Source: PCRC01 sp017848435 (GTDB lineage: Bacteria > Pseudomonadota > Gammaproteobacteria > Burkholderiales > Burkholderiaceae_C). Taken from it: DNA of 64,000 bases. Shown here piece after piece: positions 27,577 to 34,246 of this stretch (position 1 is the stretch's first letter; each line of letters begins with the position of its first letter). The translations under genes and the position numbers were made by a program. Under the pieces are notes generated by a model that was given only the letters and a program-made list of their open reading frames with translations, ran no database searches and was not told the DNA's origin. The DNA lies in assembly GCA_965284315.1 (NCBI GenBank), contig OZ260072.1, positions 2,108,001 through 2,172,000 on the forward strand. Direction: 5' to 3'.

Positions 27577-30543
27577 ATGTTGTTGACCAAAAGAACAGCC
27601 GGCGCGCACACCGACGCGGCTTCCCGCCTCCCCTTTGTGGGCAGCCTGAAGCGTGGCCTGTCGCAGGCCCTGCCCACAATGGACCGCCGCGGCTTTTTGC
27701 GGCGTTCGGGGCTGGGGGTTGGTGTCGGTATTGCCGCGTCGCAGCTTACCCTGGTGAAGAAATCGGCGGCTGCGGCACCCGGCTCGGTGCTGGTGGGCGC
27801 CGGAAAAATCGAGGTCAAACGCACCGTCTGCACCCACTGCTCGGTGGGTTGTGCGGTCGATGCGGTGGTGGAGAACGGTGTCTGGGTGCGCCAGGAACCG
27901 GTGTTCGACTCCCCCATCAACCTCGGGGCACATTGCGCCAAGGGTGCATCGGTGCGCGAGCACGGCCACGGCGAGTTCCGCCTGCGCTACCCAATGAAGC
28001 TGGTCAACGGCAAGTACGAGCGCATCAGCTGGGACACGGCCTACCAGGAAATCAGCGACCGCATGCTGGCTTTGCGCAAGGAAAGCGGACCTGATTCGGT
28101 GTACGTGGTCGGTTCGTCCAAGCACAACAACGAGCAGGCTTACCTGTTGCGCAAGTGGATGAGCTTCTGGGGCAGCAACAACTGCGACCACCAGGCCCGC
28201 ATCTGCCACTCCACCACAGTGGCCGGTGTGGCGAACACCTGGGGCTACGGTGCGATGACCAATTCGTACAACGACATGCAGAACAGCAAGTGCGCGATGT
28301 ACATCGGCTCGAACGCCGCTGAAGCGCACCCGGTGAGCCTGCTGCACATGCTGCACGCCAAGGAAACCGGCTGCAAGATGATCGTGGTCGACCCGCGCTT
28401 CACCCGCACCGCCGCCAAGGCCGACGAGTACGTCCGCATCCGTTCGGGTTCCGACATCGCCTTCCTGTACGGCATGTTGCACCACATCTTCAAGAACGGC
28501 TGGGAAGACAAGAAGTACATCAACGACCGTGTCTACGGCATGGAGAAGATCAAGGAAGAGGTCCTGACCAAGTGGACCCCGGACAAGGTCGAAGAGGTCT
28601 GCGGTGTGACCGAAGCCGTGGTCTACAAGACCGCCGAAGCCATGGCCAAGAACCGGCCCTCCACCATCGTCTGGTGCATGGGCCAGACCCAGCACACCAC
28701 CGGCAACGCCATCGTGCGCGCTTCCTGCATCCTGCAGCTGGCATTGGGCAACGTGGGCGTGTCGGGCGGTGGTACCAACATCTTCCGTGGCCACGACAAC
28801 GTGCAGGGTGCGACCGACGTCGGCCCCAACCCCGACTCGCTGCCGGGCTACTACGGTCTTGCCGAAGGTTCGTTCAAGCACTTCGCCAAGGTCTGGGGGG
28901 TGGACTTCGACTGGATCAAGGGCCGCTACCCGGCCGGCATGATGGGCAAGCCCGGCCTCACCGTGTCGCGCTGGATTGACGGTGTGCTGGAGAAGAACGA
29001 GGCCATCGACCAGGACTCCAACATCCGCGCGATGTTCTTCTGGGGCCATTCGCCCAACTCCCAGACCCGTGGTCTGGAAATGAAGCGCGCCATGGACAAG
29101 TTGGACATGCTGGTGGTGGTGGACCCTTACCCGTCGGCCACCGCCGCCATGGCCGCGATGCCGGGCAAACCGGACGACCTGAACCCCAAACGTGCGGTGT
29201 ATCTGCTGCCGGCAGCCACGCAGTTCGAGACCAGTGGGTCGTGCACCGCGTCCAACCGTTCGCTGCAGTGGCGCGAGAAGGTCATCGAACCTTTGTGGGA
29301 GAGCCGCACCGACCACATGATCATGCACCAGCTGGCCGAGAAACTGGGCTTTGCCAAGGAGCTGTCCAAGAACTACAAGATGCAGAAGGTCAAGGGCATG
29401 GACGAGCCCATGCCCGAAGACATCCTGCGCGAGATCAACAAATCCGTCTGGACCATTGGCTACACCGGCCAGAGCCCTGAGCGCCTGAAAGCGCACATGC
29501 GCAACATGAACCTGTTCGATGTCAAGACCCTGAAAGCCAAGGGCGGCAAGGACAAGGAAACCGGTTATGACTTCACCGGCGACTACTTCGGCCTGCCGTG
29601 GCCTTGCTACGGCACGCCCGAGCTCAAACACCCGGGTTCGCCCAACCTGTACGACACCACCAAGCATGTGATGGACGGTGGTGGTAATTTCCGCGCCAAC
29701 TTCGGTGTGGAGCGTGAGGGCGTCAGCCTCCTGGCCGAGGACGGTTCGCACTCGGTCGGTGCCGACATCACCACCGGTTACCCCGAGTTTGACCATGTCC
29801 TGCTGAAGAAGCTCGGCTGGTGGGACGAACTGAGCGACGCTGAAAAAACAGCGGCCGAGGGCAAGAACTGGAAGACCGACCCGTCGGGCGGCATCATCCG
29901 CGTGACGATGAAGAACCACGGTTGCCACCCCTTCGGCAACGCCAAGGCACGTGCCATCGTCTGGAACTTCCCCGACGCGATTCCGGTGCACCGCGAACCG
30001 CTGTACGGCACCCGCCCAGACCTGATGGCCAAGTACCCGACGCACGACGACCGCAAGACCGCCTGGCGCCTGCCCATCCTGTTCAAGTCGGTGCAGCAGA
30101 AGAACATTGCCGACAAGGCGCACGAAAAATTCCCGCTGATCATGACCTCGGGCCGCCTGGTGGAGTACGAGGGCGGTGGCGAGGAAACCCGCTCCAACCC
30201 GTGGCTGGCCGAATTGCAGCAGGACATGTTCATCGAGCTGAACCCGAAAGCCGCAGCCGACCGTGGCATCCGCAACGGCGAGCAGGTCTGGGTCAGCACA
30301 CCGACCGGCGCCAAGATCAAGGTCATGGCCCTGGTCACCGAGCGCGTCGGGCCGGACACGGTGTTCATGCCGTTCCACTTCTCTGGCCGCTGGCAAGGTG
30401 AGGACATGCTGCCTTACTACCCGGCGGGCGCAGCCCCTGTGGTGCGTGGCGAGGCCATCAACACCTCAACCACTTACGGTTACGACATCGTGACCATGAT
30501 GCAAGAAACCAAGACGACGATCTGCAACGTCGCCAAAGGATAA
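27577..30543 (+). CDS. fdhA: Tat-exported formate dehydrogenase catalytic subunit
   Basis: A 988-residue molybdopterin oxidoreductase that oxidises formate in the periplasm. A long N-terminus holds the Tat motif DRRGFLRR (arginines 37-38). The 4Fe-4S ligands are CTHCSVGC with a later Cys in GAHCAKG. The active-site pair is Cys210-His211 in QARICHS, where E. coli FdnG has selenocysteine. The C-terminal MGD-binding domain follows LIMTSGRLVEYEGGGEETRSN. The start is fixed by a GGAGG site 6 nt before ATG 27577. Electrons pass to the ferredoxin subunit and cytochrome b encoded downstream. Confidence 0.97.
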   Translation: MLLTKRTAGAHTDAASRLPFVGSLKRGLSQALPTMDRRGFLRRSGLGVGVGIAASQLTLVKKSAAAAPGSVLVGAGKIEVKRTVCTHCSVGCAVDAVVENGVWVRQEPVFDSPINLGAHCAKGASVREHGHGEFRLRYPMKLVNGKYERISWDTAYQEISDRMLALRKESGPDSVYVVGSSKHNNEQAYLLRKWMSFWGSNNCDHQARICHSTTVAGVANTWGYGAMTNSYNDMQNSKCAMYIGSNAAEAHPVSLLHMLHAKETGCKMIVVDPRFTRTAAKADEYVRIRSGSDIAFLYGMLHHIFKNGWEDKKYINDRVYGMEKIKEEVLTKWTPDKVEEVCGVTEAVVYKTAEAMAKNRPSTIVWCMGQTQHTTGNAIVRASCILQLALGNVGVSGGGTNIFRGHDNVQGATDVGPNPDSLPGYYGLAEGSFKHFAKVWGVDFDWIKGRYPAGMMGKPGLTVSRWIDGVLEKNEAIDQDSNIRAMFFWGHSPNSQTRGLEMKRAMDKLDMLVVVDPYPSATAAMAAMPGKPDDLNPKRAVYLLPAATQFETSGSCTASNRSLQWREKVIEPLWESRTDHMIMHQLAEKLGFAKELSKNYKMQKVKGMDEPMPEDILREINKSVWTIGYTGQSPERLKAHMRNMNLFDVKTLKAKGGKDKETGYDFTGDYFGLPWPCYGTPELKHPGSPNLYDTTKHVMDGGGNFRANFGVEREGVSLLAEDGSHSVGADITTGYPEFDHVLLKKLGWWDELSDAEKTAAEGKNWKTDPSGGIIRVTMKNHGCHPFGNAKARAIVWNFPDAIPVHREPLYGTRPDLMAKYPTHDDRKTAWRLPILFKSVQQKNIADKAHEKFPLIMTSGRLVEYEGGGEETRSNPWLAELQQDMFIELNPKAAADRGIRNGEQVWVSTPTGAKIKVMALVTERVGPDTVFMPFHFSGRWQGEDMLPYYPAGAAPVVRGEAINTSTTYGYDIVTMMQETKTTICNVAKG

Positions 30544-30553
30544 GGAAACTGCC

Positions 30554-31180
30554 ATGGCACGAATGAAATTTGTCTGTGATGCCGAGCGCTGCATCGAATG
30601 CAATGGCTGCGTTACCGCCTGCAAGCAGGAACACGAGGTGCCCTGGGGTGTGAACCGTCGCCGCGTGGTCACCCTCAACGACGGTGTGCCCGGTGAAAAG
30701 TCGATCTCGGTGGCCTGCATGCACTGCAGCGACGCACCCTGCATGGCCGTTTGCCCAGTCAACTGCTTCTACCGCACCGAAGAGGGCGTGGTGCTGCACG
30801 ACAAGGACGTCTGCATTGGCTGTGGCTACTGCTCCTACGCCTGTCCGTTTGGCGCGCCCCAGTTCCCCGCGCAAGGCACCTTCGGCGTGCGCGGCAAGAT
30901 GGACAAATGCACCTTCTGCGCTGGTGGCCCCGAAGCCCACGGCAGCCAGGCCGAGTTTGAGAAGTATGGCCGCAACCGCCTGGCCGAAGGCAAACTGCCG
31001 GCCTGTGCCGAAATGTGCTCCACCAAAGCGCTGCTGGCCGGTGACGGCGACGTGGTGGCCGACATCTTCCGCAACCGGGTGCTGACACGCGGCAAGGGCG
31101 CCGAAGTGTGGGGCTGGGGCACGGCCTATGGCACCAAGCAGGGCGGCCAGGCGCCTGCCCCTGCGGGAGCCAAATCATGA
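30554..31180 (+). CDS. fdhB: Formate dehydrogenase iron-sulfur (beta) subunit
   Basis: A 208-residue ferredoxin-type electron-transfer subunit. Four cysteine clusters can be seen: CIECNGCVTAC, CMHCSDAPCMAVCP, CIGCGYCSYACP and CTFC with a later CAEMC. They should hold four 4Fe-4S clusters linking the catalytic subunit to cytochrome b. Unlike E. coli FdnH it has no C-terminal membrane anchor, so it is held by partners. A GGAAACTGCC leader precedes the ATG. Its stop overlaps the start of the next small lipoprotein gene (ATGA). Confidence 0.95.
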   Translation: MARMKFVCDAERCIECNGCVTACKQEHEVPWGVNRRRVVTLNDGVPGEKSISVACMHCSDAPCMAVCPVNCFYRTEEGVVLHDKDVCIGCGYCSYACPFGAPQFPAQGTFGVRGKMDKCTFCAGGPEAHGSQAEFEKYGRNRLAEGKLPACAEMCSTKALLAGDGDVVADIFRNRVLTRGKGAEVWGWGTAYGTKQGGQAPAPAGAKS

Positions 31181-31407
31181 AGCGGCTTGTGGCGACGGCG
31201 CTGGTCGGCGTGCTGGTGCTGGCGGTTTCGGCCTGTGGTGAGAAGCCGCAGACACAAGGGGCCAGCAAAACCGATGCCAACCCCTATGTGGGTACCGGCT
31301 CGAGCTTTGCCTCCCCGGGCTGGAAGCAGGGCGACAAGACCAGCTGGGAGCAGCACATGCGCGCACGCACCCAGAACACGCAAAACGAGTACACCCGCAC
31401 CAACTGA
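31177..31407 (+). CDS. Small lipoprotein between fdhB and fdhC
   Basis: A 76-residue protein with a lipoprotein signal: MKRLVATALVGVLVLAVSAC, lipidated Cys20, followed by a polar tail ending NTQNEYTRTN. It is translationally coupled to fdhB through an ATGA overlap and is followed after 12 nt by the cytochrome subunit gene, so it is an integral part of the operon. I do not recognise a family. The tail segment SFASPGWKQGDKTSWEQHMR has several conserved-looking aromatic residues. It could anchor or assemble the periplasmic enzyme; that is inference. Confidence 0.85.
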   Translation: MKRLVATALVGVLVLAVSACGEKPQTQGASKTDANPYVGTGSSFASPGWKQGDKTSWEQHMRARTQNTQNEYTRTN

Positions 31408-31419
31408 CAAGGAGATTCC

Positions 31420-32571
31420 ATGCTTCGCTCCTTTTGCGTCAGCCTCGTTCTGGCAGCCGGTGCATCGGGCATGGTGTGGGCGCAAGCGCCTGCGGCAGCC
31501 CCGGCCACCGGTGGCATCCAGAGCGCCAACATCTTCGACATCAAGCCCGACGCCAACACCGACCCCAACTACCCCAAGCAGACCAATGCCGAACGCGGTG
31601 AGGTCCAGCCGGGCAACAACGCGCCGATGTGGCGCCAGGTAGGTGCGGGTGAAACGGCCAGCGCCTACAGCAGCCTGCCCACGCGCCAGGCACCGGAAGC
31701 GGCGGTGCTGGTGCAGCCGTTTGTGCAGTACCCCGGCTCGCGCCTGACCAACGGTGGCGAGGCCTGGCGGCAGGTGCGCAACCAGTGGATCATTCCTTAC
31801 GGCGGTGCGGTGATCTTCATCGTCACGCTGGCCCTGGCGCTGTTTTATTTCGCCAAGGGCACGATCAAGCTGCATGGCACGGAGTCGGGCCAAGTGATCG
31901 AGCGTTTCACCTATGTGGAACGTGCCGCGCACTGGAGCAACGCGATTGCGTTCTGCACACTGGCCATCTCTGGTCTGGTGATGGCGTTTGGCAAGTTCAT
32001 TTTGCTGCCGGTCATGGGCAGCACGCTGTTCGGCTGGCTCACCTACGCGCTCAAGAACGTGCACAACTTCATGGGCCCGCTGTTCGCGGTGTCGCTGGTG
32101 GTGGTGTTCTGCGTTTTCCTGCGCGACAACTGGCCACGCAAGGAGGACTTCACCTGGCTCTTCAAGGCCGGTGGCTTGTTTTCTTCGGGCGAGGTGCCTT
32201 CGCACCGCTTCAATGCGGGTGAGAAAGTGGTCTTCTGGGGCGGCGTGTTCGCCTTGGGCCTGGTGGTCGTTGTGTCGGGCCTGGTGCTGAACCAGCTGGT
32301 GCCCGGCATCGATTACCTGCGCAGCAACATGCAGGTGGCCAACATGTTCCACGGCGTTGCGGCAATGCTGATGATGGCCATGTTCATCGGCCACATCTAC
32401 ATGGGCACCGTCGGCATGCAGGGCGCCTACAAGGCCATGAAAACAGGCTACGTGGACGAGACCTGGGCCAAAGAGCACCACGCGCTGTGGTACGACGACA
32501 TCAAGGCCGGGAAGATCCCCGCCCAGCGTACCCCGCCCGCAACAGCGCCTGCCAAACCCGCGCAGGTATGA
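31420..32571 (+). CDS. fdhC: Formate dehydrogenase cytochrome b (gamma) subunit
   Basis: A 383-residue inner-membrane cytochrome b that passes electrons to quinone. It has a cleavable signal peptide (about 1-23), an extra periplasmic domain of roughly 90 residues, then four to five membrane spans. Candidate haem ligands are His171 (HWSNAI), His215 (VHNFMG), His311 (FHGVAAM) and His325 (GHIYMG). E. coli FdnI, at 217 residues, lacks the N-terminal extension. AAGGAG precedes the ATG. It follows the lipoprotein gene by 12 nt and overlaps an in-frame ATG of the next gene. Confidence 0.94.
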   Translation: MLRSFCVSLVLAAGASGMVWAQAPAAAPATGGIQSANIFDIKPDANTDPNYPKQTNAERGEVQPGNNAPMWRQVGAGETASAYSSLPTRQAPEAAVLVQPFVQYPGSRLTNGGEAWRQVRNQWIIPYGGAVIFIVTLALALFYFAKGTIKLHGTESGQVIERFTYVERAAHWSNAIAFCTLAISGLVMAFGKFILLPVMGSTLFGWLTYALKNVHNFMGPLFAVSLVVVFCVFLRDNWPRKEDFTWLFKAGGLFSSGEVPSHRFNAGEKVVFWGGVFALGLVVVVSGLVLNQLVPGIDYLRSNMQVANMFHGVAAMLMMAMFIGHIYMGTVGMQGAYKAMKTGYVDETWAKEHHALWYDDIKAGKIPAQRTPPATAPAKPAQV

Positions 32572-32582
32572 AGGAACCCGGA

Positions 32583-33239
32583 ATGCGTAAATCTGCACTG
32601 ACCCTGTGCCTGGCTTTGGCCGCAACCACCGCCTGGGCCAAACTCCCGGCGTTGAGCGACGAGGCCAAGGCCAAAGCTGCCGAGGCGGCGGCCAAAACCG
32701 CCTGGACCGGCAAGAAAGAGGCCTACCTGCTGTGCAAGTCGCAGGAGAAGGTGGCCGCCCATTACCAGAAAGCCAAGGCCAGCAAAGACGCCAAGACCGC
32801 CCCTGCGGCGTCCACCTGCGTGGACGTGGAGCCGTTTGTCTACGTCCCGGCCGCCGGTGCGTCTGCCGCTGTGCCGGTGGCGGTGGCCGCCGCACCGGCT
32901 GCGGGCGCCAAGCCTGCGGTGGCAGCGCCTGCAGCCAGCCCGGCACCCGCAGCGTCCAAGCCGGCGGCACCGCCGGCGGCGTTGGCACCGGTCACCAAAC
33001 CCGGGGCGCCAGACAAGCTGGCCGTGCCTGCGGCCAAACCAGCGCCCGTGGCCAAAGCCGTGCCAGCCACCAAGCCAGCACCGGAAAACAAACCGGCCCC
33101 CGAGGTGGTGGCCAAACCCGCTGCACCGGAAGCGCCGCCGCCGGCTGTGGCGCCTGCACCTGAACCCGCCGCACCAATGGCCGCGCCAGCTGCCCCAGTG
33201 GCACCGGCCGCGCCCGCCGCCGAAGACAAGAAGTCCTGA
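32583..33239 (+). CDS. Exported Ala/Pro-rich protein ending formate dehydrogenase operon
   Basis: A 218-residue protein with a signal peptide (MRKSALTLCLALAATTAWA), a short conserved-looking domain of about 70 residues containing two cysteines (YLLCKSQEKVAAHYQKAK and STCVDVEPF), and about 125 residues of Ala/Pro/Lys low-complexity tail. The tail resembles periplasm-spanning linkers. The ATG at 32583 follows a GAAGGA site; an alternative ATG at 32568 overlaps the fdhC stop. It is the last gene before a strong hairpin. No function is assigned. Confidence 0.8.
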   Translation: MRKSALTLCLALAATTAWAKLPALSDEAKAKAAEAAAKTAWTGKKEAYLLCKSQEKVAAHYQKAKASKDAKTAPAASTCVDVEPFVYVPAAGASAAVPVAVAAAPAAGAKPAVAAPAASPAPAASKPAAPPAALAPVTKPGAPDKLAVPAAKPAPVAKAVPATKPAPENKPAPEVVAKPAAPEAPPPAVAPAPEPAAPMAAPAAPVAPAAPAAEDKKS

Positions 33240-33261
33240 AGCCCCGCCCGCCAACCTCGCC

Positions 33262-33286
33262 AAGGGCCGGATGATTCCCGGCCCTT
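33262..33286 (+). terminator. GC-rich hairpin after membrane formate dehydrogenase operon
   Basis: AAGGGCCGG pairs perfectly with CCGGCCCTT over a 7-nt loop, followed only by TGTC rather than a run of T. It lies 22 nt after the last operon gene and directly before fdhD. It is probably an end-of-operon structure, possibly inefficient, allowing some read-through into fdhD. Confidence 0.55.
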
Positions 33287-33323
33287 TGTCATGGCCCTGG
33301 CCGACTGGCCCTATGCTTGCCAC

Positions 33324-34184
33324 ATGCCGCTTCCCCACCTGACCCAGGCCCGCGCGCCGCTCACCCACGAAATTGCGGCCGTCAACGAGTTCGGCGAAAC
33401 CGATGCCGTGTCGATCCCGGCCGAGCGCCCGCTGACGGTGTACGTGGACAAGCGCGAGCTGGTCACGTTGATGACGCTGGGCGCCGCGCCGGAACTGCTG
33501 GTGCTGGGCTTTCTGCGCAACCAGCGCCTGGTCAAGTCGGTGGACGCCATCCAGTCCATCACGGTGGACTGGGAGGTGGGCGCTGCGGCCGTGGTCACCC
33601 ACCATGGCATTGAAAACATTGAGGCCAAAACCGCCAAGAAGGTGGTCACCACCGGCTGTGGCCAGGGCAGCGTGTTCGGTGGCCTGATGGACGAGGTGGA
33701 CGCGATTGAACTGCCCGAAGCCACCCTGACGCAGGCCCAGCTCTACGGGCTGGTGAACGCGGTACGGCTCCAGGAAAGCACCTACAAGTCCAGCGGTTCG
33801 GTGCACGGCTGTGCGTTGTTCCGTGGCGAGGAGATGCTGACCTTTGTGGAGGACGTGGGTCGCCACAACGCGATCGACACCATTGCCGGCTGGATGTGGG
33901 TGCAGCCCGCCGAATGCATGAGCAGCGCCGACAAAATCTTCTACACCACCGGCCGCCTGACCAGCGAGATGGTTATCAAGTCGGCGCAGATGGGCGTGCC
34001 GATCGTGGTGTCGCGCAGCGGCATCACGCAAATGGGGCAGCAGGTCGCCGCGCAGCTGGGGCTGTGCACCATTGGCCGGGCCACCAACAAGCGCTTTCTT
34101 TGTTACAGCGCACCGCACCGGCTGCTGCTGCAGCCCGAACTCGCGGGCAGCCCGCTGCGGCAAACAACCAGCGCCGACCGCTGA
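33324..34184 (+). CDS. fdhD: FdhD, sulfur carrier for formate dehydrogenase
   Basis: FdhD transfers sulfur from a cysteine desulfurase to the Mo-bisMGD cofactor, which formate dehydrogenases require. The product of about 286 residues has VYVDKRELVTLMTLGAAPELLVLGFLRNQRLV in part, the loop TTGCGQGSVFG, the signature ERGEEMLTFVEDVGRHNAIDTIAG in near form, and FYTTGRLTSEMVIKSAQMGVPIVVSRS in part. Only the first cysteine of the E. coli CxxC loop is present. The start is uncertain: an in-frame ATG at 33291 adds 11 residues but directly abuts the terminator hairpin. It could serve both formate dehydrogenases in the window. Confidence 0.93.
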   Translation: MPLPHLTQARAPLTHEIAAVNEFGETDAVSIPAERPLTVYVDKRELVTLMTLGAAPELLVLGFLRNQRLVKSVDAIQSITVDWEVGAAAVVTHHGIENIEAKTAKKVVTTGCGQGSVFGGLMDEVDAIELPEATLTQAQLYGLVNAVRLQESTYKSSGSVHGCALFRGEEMLTFVEDVGRHNAIDTIAGWMWVQPAECMSSADKIFYTTGRLTSEMVIKSAQMGVPIVVSRSGITQMGQQVAAQLGLCTIGRATNKRFLCYSAPHRLLLQPELAGSPLRQTTSADR

Positions 34185-34246
34185 GGCCTGTCGCTTCAGA
34201 GGGTGCACGCGGTGTCAGGGCATCCAAAACCACGTATCGTGCGCGC

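Noticed and set aside
28186..28215. Possible selenocysteine formate dehydrogenase
   Set aside because: The active-site codon is TGC (cysteine), as it is in the soluble enzyme at residue 387. There is no in-frame TGA and no SECIS-like hairpin follows.
32880..33236. Ala/Pro-rich DNA tract as a structural repeat array or CRISPR-like element
   Set aside because: The repetition is at codon level within an open frame and has no uniform spacer length; it is a low-complexity protein tail.
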